NCBI GenBank assembly: GCA_032622095.1
Contig: CP136063.1
Coordinates: 150,591,379 to 150,655,378 of the forward strand
Source of the DNA: Siphonodentalium dalli
Taxonomy: Eukaryota > Mollusca > Scaphopoda > Gadilida > Siphonodentaliidae
DNA: 64,000 nucleotides
Direction: 5' to 3'
In this document: in pieces, positions 33,594 to 44,108 of the stretch
Layout of the letters: each line of letters opens with the position of its first letter
How positions within the stretch are numbered: the stretch's first letter is position 1
Notes under the pieces: generated by a model
Database searches by the model: none
What the model was told of the DNA's origin: nothing
Seen by the model: only the letters and a program-made list of their open reading frames with translations
Made by a program: the position numbers and the translations under genes

Positions 33594-36281
33594 ATTTAAA
33601 TAAATATTTCAATTTGTTTTCATCATCAAATTTTGCAAATAATGACCAGTGATCATGGAACATTTCTAAAGGAAATCTCTGACTGTCTACTAATATTCTA
33701 TATTTGATGTCATGCATGAAGAAACATGCGATGGTCTGTTCTGGATATGTGTTTTCGATGGCTGCATACACTCTGTTTCTGCTTGACCATATTACTTGCC
33801 TATATGTGGCTAAAATATGTAGATATGTATCAAGATGTGCAGGCGATATAAAGCATTTGTTAGCATATCTGGGCTTACCGAGAATAGAATTAATCTGGCT
33901 TCTATGCGAAGTGGGCCGCCTACTAATCTGACTAAAAGTTCATAAAGAGCGTTTCTGGTAAATTTTTAGAATTTGCCATACATGTAAAAAGCGGTGATAT
34001 ACTGTCTCCGTTTCGTAGCAAAATATACAATTATATGTTCTGGAGATATTTAAAGAGCTTAATACACTTTGACACAATATGGTGTTGTGAGAAATGATCC
34101 ATGATACACGTCTTCCTAAAGGTTCCATAAAACTGTGATGCAATAGTTCCCAGGCGCGCGCAAAGGGCACGTCTGGAAACTGCAGTTTCACTTTAGGAAC
34201 GACTTTTGCTTTATCTATAAGTAAATTGTAATAATCATATGTTTTCATATAAACGTGATCAATATTTGCAAAATCTATGGAACGTAAAAGTTGTAAACAG
34301 GACTTGTAAAATGGGGAGGGGGTCAATGTGTGCAGAGCGGAATTCGAAAATAAATTCGGATTATAATGTCTTAGTTGCAGTCCGAGCCAATATCTGGCAA
34401 AGTATAACCATTTCTTGTCTTCTGCAAAATCAATGACTTGTCTAATATGATTCAGCCGAAAGGCTTTCATTTTAAGATCAATGTTGACTACGACTAAGCC
34501 TCCGTCAACATAATCTTGAAAGAGAACTTTGCGTTTGACTGGTTCAATTTTAGAGGCCCAGATAAAGGTTACAGTGAAGTAATTCGATTGGTAGCGCCCT
34601 CCAACGGATTTTGGACCAAGATGCAGGAAAGAATTAAAAAAATTCTGGGCTCTGGTTGGTTAATAGTAGTTTCGATATTTAAACATATAAAATACATGCA
34701 ATCACTCCTCTTGAAATTTCAGACTCCAAACAAAACATTGGCACATTGTAAAGCACGTGGTTCCTAGATTGAATTTTTTTGGGGTGAGGTAAAAAATGTC
34801 AATATTTTTTTTCATGCTATTCTGACTCTAGATTATAAATCTAGATATGATATGATTTTTTTTTTTCATGCAGAAACTTTGCGCAGATGCCAATCCTGGT
34901 GATCATGTACTCATTTATCACAATTCATGGATAGTCAGGGCTGCAAGCCATTATATGTTAACATTGAGGCATGTGGGAAATAATTACTTCACTGTAACCA
35001 AAAACGGAACATTTGCCTTTGAAATCTGTCGCGATAGAAGCGAGGTAACTCTAAAATTTGTCCGACATAGTGATAAAAAATGTTTAGCTGATTCTTCATC
35101 TTCACAAAAGGCTGTTGAATCGTCGGCATAAAGGGAAATTTTGACTTTTTCGGAGCATCCGGGTGCATGTAACCCTATAATTCTCTGATCGGCGCGAACT
35201 TTAATGGCGAATGGTTCAAGGCATAGGACATATAACAGGGGAGATAAACTGCACCCTTGGCGGACTGATCGTGATATGGGGAACGATGGGGAAATGCATG
35301 TGTTCGTTAATATAAACGGAACTGATTGCATCATTATACAATAATCGTACTAAAGAACAAAACATGGGACCAAAACGGAAAGATTGAAGACATTGGAATA
35401 AATATGCGTGGTCTAACCTATATATCGAACGCTTTCATTTGATCTAGACAAATGAATATTATTGAAAGATCTTTTTGTTCTACATAATCTAGAATGTTGC
35501 GGAATAAATGTAGATTGTCAGTAATTGATCGACCCCGAACAAAACAAGTCTGGTCCGGGTGGATCACTTCGCCGAGAACCTGTTTCGTCCGCATTATAGA
35601 TAACATTTTTGAAAGAATCTTGTAATCTAGATTTAAAAGGGAAATAGGTCTGCAATATGCTAGTTCTTCCGCACGAGCCTTATCTTTGGTTTGAGCAGGA
35701 ACCAGTTACTGCAAAATTCCCAGGGAAATGGTGTTTAATCATATTTTTCTACTTATTTGAATGTCCGACTGCACATGACAATAACGCATAATTATAATCC
35801 AAAACCGCGAGTGTTGGCCCGCAAAAATTAGTAGGTCTCAGGTACCAAAAGGGATCGTGGAATGTGGGGATCTAGATAACAACACTACAGATTTAACGAC
35901 GTGGAGTCTGAAATGAAGTGTCAGTTTGTTTTTAATACGGACCTTTATAAATTATTTACTTAGGAATATGTATTCAAGTCAAAGAAGAGCGTTGACTGTT
36001 ATATTATCCATGTTACATACATGGTATGAATGAAGAGCGTTTGTATTATTTGTGTCGTTTAAAGAAAACAACTGATTAACCATTTTGCAGTGGCGGATAT
36101 ACAAGTTTGTCCACAGAAAGTGTTCTTCGCAATTTTGCGTCAAACCGAGTCTGGGAATATAAGACTTGATAATGATCGCCATCAAGAATGAATGGCAATG
36201 TATTCCTACCACGGCGCGACGTGGGGTGACTTCCCTCGTTCGTCGACCCTGCATGCATGTTAAGCAACGCAAAGTCACCTG

Positions 36282-36297
36282 GGGTAAGCCATTTTTT
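36282..36297. repeat. Target-site duplication of the LINE, left copy
   Basis: GGGTAAGCCATTTTTT here is repeated exactly at the other end of the LINE. Uninterrupted units contain this 16-mer once, which confirms both insertion edges. The last Ts merge with the T run that is the complement of the LINE poly(A) tail. Confidence 0.95.
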
Positions 36298-36311
36298 TTT
36301 TTTTTTTTTTT

Positions 36312-36781
36312 GTTAAAGGAGGGCGGACTCAGTCCTGGTCATCGGGCCGAACGAGAATCACAAGACCAGGAGGGTCCTGAAAATAATCGCCATAAGTCGA
36401 ACAGACTGTTACGGGTGGAACGGGCGATAAAAGGACTACTCATCACTGTCCGTGGGACCGATAATGGCCAAAAAACGGTCCATCTTTTCCTCAATATAAA
36501 ATTTTGAATATTTTTTTTTGTTTTTTTTGTTTTTTTTTTGTTTTAGGATATTTTGTTTTTTGTTTTGATTTTTTTTTAAATTTTAATGGAAACGATAAGC
36601 AAAGGCGACAAGACAAAATAATATATAAAAAGACATATGTGGACCAAGCGCACAGAAACTGCCTGAAACGAGAAACTAAAGAAAACAAATTAAGATATAT
36701 GTGTACCAGGACACAGCAAATACCTGAAATGAAGAAATTAAGCAAACAGACATATAAACAGGGATAAAGAGCAGAGTGGAG
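36312..36781 (-). other. 3' untranslated region of the LINE
   Basis: Between the ORF2 stop and the poly(A) tail. The distal part has G+C-rich inverted repeats, for example GACCAGGAGGGTCCTGA around 36363-36379, which could form the 3' structure that LINE reverse transcriptases often recognise. The proximal part is strongly A-rich (seen as T runs at 36510-36580 on the plus strand). No coding content. Confidence 0.75.
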
Positions 36782-39700
36782 TTAAAATGAGAAGGTTACT
36801 AAATCGTCGTCATCAAGAGTACATATGTCGGGGGAAAGGAGCCATAATTCGGCGAAACTAGTACTGGACAGCCGATGGTGATCTATTAAAACGCGGGTTC
36901 GAAGCCGTGATAAAAAGGCCAAAATGAGGATATGTGGCGGGTGGACTATCCGGGTTGTTACATGATAATTAAGCGCGCGCTGAGAACTATGTATAGGATT
37001 TCTGGTAAACCAAATCGCTGCAATGGCCTCTGTAATCAAGATGAGAGCCAGAGCGCGATGTGAAGAATTTCGAGCGCGGACGATAAGGAATCGGATATGA
37101 CCTAAATGTGGGCGGAATTTATTACCGGGTATAAGATTATTGATCCATGTGAAAATGAAATCCCATAAGGGTTGGACCACTTCGCAATCTACGAAGAGAT
37201 GTTGTAGGTCCTCCGGAAATTTATTACATAAAGTACAGTTAACATAAGGGAATTGTGCGGTGAAGCGCTTAATGCGAAGTCTCGTGAATAAAACGCCATG
37301 GATAATCCGATAAAGGAGCCCACGAAGGGCCGGATCGACATGTTCATTATGGAGGTTCATCCAGAGCAAAGTAAAAGGTAGTTTAGGAAAACGAATGGTA
37401 AGGGGCGGGGCAGTAATAATGGGCTTCAGTAAATGGTGATAAATAATTTTTGAATCGATGGTGGGTAGTTGGGGAAAATCGGGAAGGTCACGAAATGCTG
37501 CTAAAGCACGCAAGCAAGACAGGTAAAAGGGGGGAATATACGCTGGATCGCAATGCGCGATACTAGGAGCAGCGAAAGCGGGAACGTATTCCCGGAGAGA
37601 GAGCCCAATCCAATATATAGCAAAAACGGACCATCGAGCGGTGGGGTTGGTCAGCAACCGTTGGATGTGACGAAGGAGGAGGGTAGTGCATTTAATTTCT
37701 AAATTGACAATATCGGCACCTCCTGCACTTTTCGGTGCATAAAGTAAAGACCGCGGGAGGGGTTCAATTAAAGTAGTCCAAAAAAAACGAAAAGCTGCTC
37801 TCTGAAAAAGCCGAATATAATGGGCGGACAAAGGAACAATAGACGCGTAATACCATAGTTTGCTAAAGCAATAGACATTGAGATACGAGGCTTTGGTGAA
37901 TTGAGCTAAATTGACGGTGCGACCAAATTGTAAAGTTTTAGAAAATTTCTGAAATAAGTTGTGGAAATGGTCATCGGTAGTTACTGCCGAACCAAAAAGC
38001 AGGCCTAAAATTTTGTGAGAAGCGGACCACTGGAGACCGTACGGAGTGTCCGTACGATGACTCCAGCTACCGATAAATAACCCAACCGATTTAGTTAAGT
38101 TGAGCCGAGCACCGGATGCTGAGCCATAACGATCGATCGTTTGTAATGCGGCACCGATGGAGGCATCGGAAGTAAGTATTAAGGTCACGTCATCAGCATA
38201 CGCTGTAGTTTTAAAGGGGGTCGGTGCACCGGGCACAGTTAGCCCGGTGATCGAGGGGTTATTGCGAAAGTGATGTAGTAGGGGTTCTAAGCACAAGATA
38301 TATAAAAGCGGGGAAAGACTGCATCCCTGGCGGACTGACCTAGTTACTGGAAAGGGGTCTGAAGTATGTTGGTTAATATAAAGACGAGAATAAATGTCTG
38401 TATATAAAAGACGGACCCAAGAGATAAAATTGGGCCCAAATCCAAAGGAAGAAAGGGTGCGGAATAAATAATCATGATCAACTCGGTCGAAAGCCTTCTG
38501 TTGATCGAGGCTAACGAAAGCGCATGGGAGATTTTTCTGTTTACAATAGTCATGAATATTCCGGAGTAAATGTAAATTATCCATGATAGTGCGTTCCGGA
38601 ACTCCACACGTTTGATCTTCTTGGACTATAGAAGAAATGACCAATTTAAGTCGGTTACAAAGGGATTTAGATAAAATTTTGTAATCAACATTAAGAAGGC
38701 TAATGGGCCTATAATTAGACACCATTTCAGGATGAGCTGGGTCTTTCGGGAGCATAGTAATAAGCGACGTCCGCTGTGAAAAAGGAAGTTTATCGTGAAA
38801 GCAGTTGTTGTAAAGCTGTAATAATCGAGGTAAAATTTGTGGGGCAAAAGTCTTGTAAAATTCTGCAGGGAGGCCATCCGAGCCGGGGGATTTGCCGGAA
38901 GACATGTCAAATAGCGCAGTGTGTAATTCTTCAACACGAAGAGTGGCTTCACAGAGGTCCGCGTCTGGGACAGACAAGTTATGTAGGTCAGTTAGAAAAG
39001 AATCAGCAGCTTGAGAATCGGTGTCCTCTTTGGTGAAGAGCTGAGACCAAAAGGCCGTAAATTGAGTTATAATATCGGAAGTCGAAGTATAGGTCGTACC
39101 AGCAGTGGTGACGGAAGTAATAATTTTTTTGGCACTGCGTGAGCGTTCTAGGGAATGGAAAAATTGGGCAGAACCGTCATGGGAATTTAAAACATTGGAG
39201 CGCGAACGGATATAAGCACCCTCAGCGTTCCGAGCATGAAAGGATTGGATGCTAGCACGAAGAGGGGCGAGCTGGTCTGCATATCTGCCAGGATGTAAGT
39301 GCTCAGCCTGAAGTAAAAGTTTATATTCTCGTTCCAATTTTCGAAGGGAAGCTCTAGTATTTGATGCCTTAATATTGGCATAATTCTGAATAAAAGCTCT
39401 AATATCCGCCTTGATCTGATCCCACCACTCCGGTGTGACATGAATGCCAGACACAGAAGCGGTGCGATCATACCAAAAGGAACAGAAATCAGACTTGAAA
39501 TCAGGATCAAGAAAAAGGGAAATGTTGGCTTTCCAATATCCGGGGCCAATAGCGGATCGGGGGATCGTTGTGAAAAAAATACTAATGACATCGTGATCAG
39601 AGTGGGGGAAAGTTTGGGAAGAATAGTTGGGGGGGTCGGTCAGCAGAGATCGGGAGATATAAAACTTGTCCAGGCGCGTATGGACATTAGCGCTATGACG

Positions 39701-40525
39701 AGTAGTATGGACAGTGGTAGGGTTACCATGCCTATAAAAATCAACGAGGCCAAAATCCATAATTTTTTTGTGCCATTCTTTAGCATAGGCGGGAACAAGG
39801 TTCCGGCCACCAATTTTGTCGTATTTTGGAAGAACTATAAAATTAAAATCCCCACCTAAAATGACTGATCGGCTGGTGACTAAATGGGGGAGTAAAGATT
39901 GGAAAATAAGGTCTCGATTTTGATCGGGTGCTTGAGGACCATAAAAGGAAAGGAAACGGATAGCCACTCCGGAGACGTCGACATCGACGCCCGCGCAGCG
40001 GCCTTCCATATCCGAAAAAGATTTAATCACGGTGTGTTGTAGGGAATTTCGAATAAAAATCACCGTGCCGCATGAGCGGTTAGTACCATAGGACCAAAAA
40101 CCTTTACAATCTAATTTATATTGTAGGTCCTGTCCAAGTTGATAGTCGTCGACGTGCGTTTCCTGAAGGAAAAGCACGTCGACCCTATCAAAAAGGAAGA
40201 GATACTTAAGGGCCAGAAGAGTCTTTGTATTGCGAAGACCGCACACATTTAAAGAGGCTATGTGAAGTTTATCCATGGAAAGTCGAAAAGGTGAGGTACG
40301 GAACGAGACAAGGGACACATAAATAGATACAGAAAGACACAAAGAACAGCCAGTCCCCAATGGATCTGGCGTAAAGTTGAGTCGGTGGGCAGGTGCAAAA
40401 TCAGAGGAAAAGCGAGAGGTCGTGAAGAAAAAGGCAACACAATATATCCAGAAGGCAAAAGGGAAAATCAGGGACGTTAGCGAGGGTCGAAGAGAATAAA
40501 TATACACAATCATATTAAAACACAT
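36782..40525 (-). CDS. LINE ORF2: endonuclease and reverse transcriptase
   Basis: The 1,247-residue frame encodes the enzyme that nicks target DNA and copies element RNA onto the nick. The endonuclease spans about residues 84-320 and shows SLNV (91-94), QETH (121-124), GGDFN (224-228), RLDKFY (284-289) and SDHD (309-312). The reverse transcriptase spans about 540-850 with NYRPISLLN (604-612), DQQKAFDRV (674-682), RQGCSLSPLL (732-741) and catalytic YADD (776-779). A C-terminal zinc knuckle has C1097, C1100, H1109 and C1114. No ribonuclease H domain is seen, as expected for L1/Tx1. Two starts are possible: the ATG at 40525, which overlaps the ORF1 stop in TAATG, or Met84 (40276), which lies right before the endonuclease. 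The first 83 residues are hydrophobic and without a recognised domain. Length fits the family; no stop or frameshift is present. Confidence 0.93.
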   Translation of the reverse strand: MCFNMIVYIYSLRPSLTSLIFPFAFWIYCVAFFFTTSRFSSDFAPAHRLNFTPDPLGTGCSLCLSVSIYVSLVSFRTSPFRLSMDKLHIASLNVCGLRNTKTLLALKYLFLFDRVDVLFLQETHVDDYQLGQDLQYKLDCKGFWSYGTNRSCGTVIFIRNSLQHTVIKSFSDMEGRCAGVDVDVSGVAIRFLSFYGPQAPDQNRDLIFQSLLPHLVTSRSVILGGDFNFIVLPKYDKIGGRNLVPAYAKEWHKKIMDFGLVDFYRHGNPTTVHTTRHSANVHTRLDKFYISRSLLTDPPNYSSQTFPHSDHDVISIFFTTIPRSAIGPGYWKANISLFLDPDFKSDFCSFWYDRTASVSGIHVTPEWWDQIKADIRAFIQNYANIKASNTRASLRKLEREYKLLLQAEHLHPGRYADQLAPLRASIQSFHARNAEGAYIRSRSNVLNSHDGSAQFFHSLERSRSAKKIITSVTTAGTTYTSTSDIITQFTAFWSQLFTKEDTDSQAADSFLTDLHNLSVPDADLCEATLRVEELHTALFDMSSGKSPGSDGLPAEFYKTFAPQILPRLLQLYNNCFHDKLPFSQRTSLITMLPKDPAHPEMVSNYRPISLLNVDYKILSKSLCNRLKLVISSIVQEDQTCGVPERTIMDNLHLLRNIHDYCKQKNLPCAFVSLDQQKAFDRVDHDYLFRTLSSFGFGPNFISWVRLLYTDIYSRLYINQHTSDPFPVTRSVRQGCSLSPLLYILCLEPLLHHFRNNPSITGLTVPGAPTPFKTTAYADDVTLILTSDASIGAALQTIDRYGSASGARLNLTKSVGLFIGSWSHRTDTPYGLQWSASHKILGLLFGSAVTTDDHFHNLFQKFSKTLQFGRTVNLAQFTKASYLNVYCFSKLWYYASIVPLSAHYIRLFQRAAFRFFWTTLIEPLPRSLLYAPKSAGGADIVNLEIKCTTLLLRHIQRLLTNPTARWSVFAIYWIGLSLREYVPAFAAPSIAHCDPAYIPPFYLSCLRALAAFRDLPDFPQLPTIDSKIIYHHLLKPIITAPPLTIRFPKLPFTLLWMNLHNEHVDPALRGLLYRIIHGVLFTRLRIKRFTAQFPYVNCTLCNKFPEDLQHLFVDCEVVQPLWDFIFTWINNLIPGNKFRPHLGHIRFLIVRARNSSHRALALILITEAIAAIWFTRNPIHSSQRALNYHVTTRIVHPPHILILAFLSRLRTRVLIDHHRLSSTSFAELWLLSPDICTLDDDDLVTFSF

Positions 40526-40527
40526 TA
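40523..40527 (-). promoter_or_regulatory. TAATG stop-start overlap between ORF1 and ORF2
   Basis: On the minus strand the ORF1 stop TAA and an in-frame ORF2 ATG share one A. The same UAAUG arrangement supports termination-reinitiation in the silkworm LINE SART1 (established work on that element). Here it is only a sequence match. Use of Met84 of ORF2 instead would leave an untranslated spacer of about 250 bases. Confidence 0.6.
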
Positions 40528-41820
40528 ATCAGGTGCTGGGCCTTCCCGCACATTCAACTTGGCAGGAGGGTGACGTTCCTCGTCACCCTCATGCTGTCGC
40601 TTACTGCCCCCCCCCCAAACCGCGCGAGTGTCCTTCACTTCCATACGGTGAATGTCAGGGGACAGAGGACTGTCCGATTCCGAAACTTTTTCCACATCCA
40701 AATCGTCTGACCCGGACTCGGACAAATGGAAATCATTGTGGAGCTCCCCCTCCTGCTCCTGGAAAGAGGGAGGAGGCATATAGTCCTGCCCTGGTGCTAA
40801 TGGTGCCTCGAACGTTGACAGGGTCACGTGACCATCATCCGGGGGCTGCACTGAAGGTGATTCTGGCCGGCCTCTGTGGCGGCGGACTGCCGCCGCGTAA
40901 TCCGTCGGCCGAGATAACACTCCCGACGGGGAAAAGTTGTTGTCTGGGCAAGACATGCGCACATGGCCACGCTGCCCACATTTCAGGCATAAGGGCGATC
41001 TCCCCGCGACAGTATAGAAAACTTTATAGCCAGCCAGCATGCCGAAGTCGGGAAAGTCGGTTATATCGGGTTCAATAAATTTCATGCGAAGCCGCCGACG
41101 GCCGTTGGCGATTTCTTGGCCGACGGCTCGGAAGGATTCGTACTCTATTTCCAGCACTGTCCCGTATTCTGTGAGGTGCGCGATGACTACCGAATGCGGG
41201 ACGCTAAACGGGAGCCAATTAATTTTGACGGTGTGCGCCCGAGGCTCGTACCGGGAAAGTTCTGCGACAGTAGTGATCCCTGCCATGGGAGAAAATGGAG
41301 GTGTGAGGTGCCTGAAATCTTGGACGAAACCATCAGTAGAAAACACAATCGTCCATTCACGACTGTCCTGACCTCGATGGATCGCCGTAATGCCGACTTG
41401 GGGCATCCGTTCAGTAATCTTTTCTGCCAACAATGTGGCATTTACGCGTCCCGGACGGGGACCACGAAGAAAAATGTTGGTAGTTCTACCCCACAAGCTT
41501 TGTTTAACGTCATCCGAAAGAAGTGACGTATTTTCGCCATAAGTACCCTTGTACGGATCCAAAGGGTCAGTGGACGCGACTTCATACCCATCTGGAGAGA
41601 TATAAACCTTCTGAACGGGAGGCGGAGGTGGTGGTTCCGGTGGTGCAGAAGGTGCGTCGGTGACAGGTGGAGCAGGTGGTGCAGGTGATGGGTCGCACAT
41701 ACCTTGATTGATGGAATCTTTGGAAGTGTTGAGCCGCGGATCCAGCTCAGCCATCGTGAAACATGCGAGAAGAAAAAATACAAATAGAAGCGGGAAACAC
41801 CCTGGAAGCGGGTTAAACAC
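40525..41820 (-). CDS. LINE ORF1: gag-like RNA-binding protein
   Basis: The frame gives 431 residues from the first ATG. Met23 (41754, MAELDPRL) is an attractive alternative, because residues 1-22 are a hydrophobic run unlike known ORF1 starts. A proline-rich segment (46-68) precedes a central region of about 110-270 with an RRM-like feel (TNIFLRG at 114-120; VKINWLPFSVP at 198-208). It ends in a canonical zinc knuckle C278-X2-C281-X4-H286-X4-C291. The C-terminal part is acidic, then basic. Family knowledge: ORF1 proteins coat the RNA and act as chaperones in the particle. A run of nine C on the plus strand (40608-40616) encodes a Gly-rich piece near the C-terminus and is a slippage-prone site. 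The stop codon overlaps the ORF2 ATG by one base. Confidence 0.9.
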   Translation of the reverse strand: MFNPLPGCFPLLFVFFLLACFTMAELDPRLNTSKDSINQGMCDPSPAPPAPPVTDAPSAPPEPPPPPPVQKVYISPDGYEVASTDPLDPYKGTYGENTSLLSDDVKQSLWGRTTNIFLRGPRPGRVNATLLAEKITERMPQVGITAIHRGQDSREWTIVFSTDGFVQDFRHLTPPFSPMAGITTVAELSRYEPRAHTVKINWLPFSVPHSVVIAHLTEYGTVLEIEYESFRAVGQEIANGRRRLRMKFIEPDITDFPDFGMLAGYKVFYTVAGRSPLCLKCGQRGHVRMSCPDNNFSPSGVLSRPTDYAAAVRRHRGRPESPSVQPPDDGHVTLSTFEAPLAPGQDYMPPPSFQEQEGELHNDFHLSESGSDDLDVEKVSESDSPLSPDIHRMEVKDTRAVWGGGSKRQHEGDEERHPPAKLNVREGPAPD

Positions 41821-41887
41821 ACGGCCAAGCCGTCTCAGCGTCAGTCTGTTGTAATTGTGTATTTTCTAGTGTACGAAATTCGACAAA

Positions 41888-41903
41888 GGGTAAGCCATTT
41901 TTT
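41888..41903. repeat. Target-site duplication of the LINE, right copy
   Basis: This is the second GGGTAAGCCATTTTTT, directly continuing into the unit sequence GTAGAACGCCCATAGC. Confidence 0.95.
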
Positions 41904-42192
41904 GTAGAACGCCCATAGCTGTTCATTAAAACAATATTTAATCATCGTCTTCTGATCGGCATAGCCGAAACAGATACATGTTCGACTGTGGTGTGATTGA
42001 TTTCTGGAGGCCGTCGAAAATGCCGACGTGAACCGTACGTTGTCGGGATGTGTAACTAAAATTGTGAAGTTTAAATCGGATATTAAGATCATTCATTACC
42101 AACCTAAATGGGCCAGTTTTTGGTTTGAGCAGGAACGATTTACTGCAAAATTCACAGGGAAATGGTATTTAATCATATTTTTTCTACCTTAA

Positions 42193-43756
42193 CCCTTTGA
42201 ACCCGTAACACCGATATTTAGGTGCAAACGAACCGTGACTATATCCCGTAACACCGATATTTCGGTGCAGCGACGACATGATTCGGTAGCAAATTTATAT
42301 ATAGTATAACGAGCGTCTGACCCACTGATTTATATTTAAATTGCCCCCACATATGTCAGCGGCGCCCATGGTGCGTATGGAATGGTTGACCGCTAGTATC
42401 GGGTAGAAATATATGCGCATGCGCATAGCATATAATCTACAAAAACATACGATATTTTAAGCGAACTATGCCGCTATATTTACGGCATATAATTTCGTGT
42501 TCCCCGTGTGTGTACAGAGCAGACGTAAATTTAGACACACAATTTCAGTTTAAATTACCCTCGTGTATATTAACCAGTGTTCTGCTACATATGGGGAAGG
42601 GTCTATCGCATACGAAGTTGATTTATTCGCGCATGCGCAGACTAGCGCAATGACAAATAAATGGTTTATAACGTACTTATACACGACATACCCATTAATA
42701 TATATATTTAAATTGGCCTATTGAAGTCAGCGTTGGCAAAGGTGTCTATATGGATTGGCTGCCCGCTAGAAATGGCTAGGAAAATATGCGCATGGGCGCA
42801 GACTATAATTCATTTTTAAAAATGCGTTTAAATTAAATGTGGCGCTATATATGACATTTTGTTGCATGTTTCACATGTTAGTATAGTAGACACAATCTAG
42901 ACAGCTTACTTGAACAATGGGGCCACGATATGTTACGGGAAATTACGTTGTTTCTGGTCTCTGTAATATCAGTCTCTGTTGTGCCACATGCAGCAAAAAG
43001 TCTATCGCATATCAAGTTGACTTACTCGCGCATGGTCAGGTATATCTTAATTTCACATTAGGATATTGGTTGCATCGAAACGCAATTCGCTGATGTATAA
43101 TTACAACGTTATAAGCTAGAATTCGTTTATCCTGCAAATTTCGGGTAGTTGCCTAGTAACCGTTTCTAAGGCGAGATCGGGTGGCAAAGTCTCCCGATCT
43201 TACAATGATCAGTGGTCCGTGCATGCATATATCATGCCTGCACAGTTTCAGGTAGGTGTCCCCTTTCAACATAACCAACACCATGCGACTAGACACTGTC
43301 TAAATTAAGGCAAAACATACCACTGAATGGTTAGTGCAATTATGTCATTCGATCAGTTGTGGTATTTGCTTAGCAACCGTTGCTACCCTTAAATGGGATA
43401 TTTGGTTCACTATTCTGGTCGGGTATATCTCAAATTTCACGTTAGGGTAGTATACCTGCATCAAAAAACGCAATCACTGAGGTTGAATTACGACGCTATA
43501 AGCTATATTTAAATTTTCCCGTCAATTCCGGGTAGTTGCCTAGCAACCGTTACCAAGGAGTTGCCGCGAGGCAAAGTCTCGCGATCTTATAATGATCGCT
43601 GATCCATGGGGGACAAACCTGTAAAGTTTCAGACCGGTGTCGCAAAGTGAACATAATCAACACCATGCTACTAGAAACTATCTAATTTAAGCGGACATAC
43701 CACTGGGAGCCCCGGGTCAGGGTGTCGATCACTGTGGGGCGCCAGGGTTCAAAGGG
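42193..43756. mobile_element. piggyBac-like non-autonomous DNA transposon, 1,564 bp
   Basis: The element is bordered by TTAA on both sides (42189-42192 and 43757-43760); uninterrupted units have a single TTAA at this spot (TACCTTAATTGAATG). The ends are 12-bp perfect inverted repeats CCCTTTGAACCC. TTAA targeting with CCC ends is the hallmark of piggyBac. No transposase is encoded, and the longest frame is about 60 residues. Subterminally, CCCGTAACACCGATATTT is repeated at 42202 and 42245. The interior carries a diverged direct duplication of about 290 bp (about 43037-43330 and 43421-43705) and several GCGCATGCGCA-like motifs (42414, 42630, 42789). It is longer than typical MITEs, which suggests internal growth by duplication. 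Confidence 0.9.
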
Positions 43757-44108
43757 TTAATTGAATGTCCGACTGCACATGACAATAACGCATAATTGTA
43801 TTACAACACCGTGAGTGTTGGCGTGCAAAAATTAGTAGGTCTCAGGTACCAAAAGGGAGGTTGTGGGGATCTATAACAACACCACAAATTTAACTACATG
43901 GAGGTTTGAAATTAAAGGGTCAGTTTGTTTTTAATACGGTACGGACCTTTATAAATTATTTACTGTCATATTATCCCTAAAGAGCGTTTCTATGTTCACC
44001 AGAAGACGTACACGGTACGCGTATACAATATAACAGCACAGCATCACGACATTGAGACATCACAACACAGCAATCGAAACGCACATTCATGATGCAACCT
44101 GAAATATA

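Larger units (their letters stand above)
36298..41887 (-). mobile_element. Complete Tx1/L1-type LINE (about 5.6 kb)
   Basis: On the minus strand the element reads: a 5' leader of 67 bp (41821-41887), ORF1, ORF2, a 3' untranslated region of about 470 bp and a poly(A) tail (the complement of the T run ending at 36311). The 16-bp direct duplication at both ends and an exact match to the empty site in neighbouring units show full definition of both ends and typical target-primed integration. Both ORFs are open from end to end and all catalytic motifs are present, so this copy may be recent and competent. The T-rich stretch at 36510-36580 is an A-rich part of its 3' region. Family placement rests on an ORF1 with CCHC knuckle, an apurinic-type endonuclease, an L1-like palm and a C-terminal CCHC; the Tx1 branch is likely but not proven. 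Confidence 0.93.
33594..44108 (-). repeat. Macrosatellite unit 7, interrupted by LINE and piggyBac-like element
   Basis: C-terminal remnants are at 33594-33771 and 33940-34470, palm remnants at 34984-35334 and 35418-35606. The unit is split by the LINE at 36298-41887 and again by the TTAA element at 42193-43756. It is the first copy with the short ATCTAGATATGATATGA variant (34840) typical of type-A units. It also carries a 10-bp loss at GATCGCCATCAAG (36175), a 4-bp duplication at ATCATTCATTACC (42090) and a loss of about 31 bp at TATTTACTGTCA (43960). Confidence 0.93.

Noticed and set aside
36491-36767. Frames rich in Phe or Lys near 36504-36767
   Set aside because: They are low-complexity translation of the T-rich/A-rich 3' untranslated region of the LINE.
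39440-39859. Plus-strand frames of 80-180 residues across the intact LINE (for example 39440-39859 and 40533-41078)
   Set aside because: They are shadows of the minus-strand ORF1 and ORF2, which carry all the recognisable motifs.
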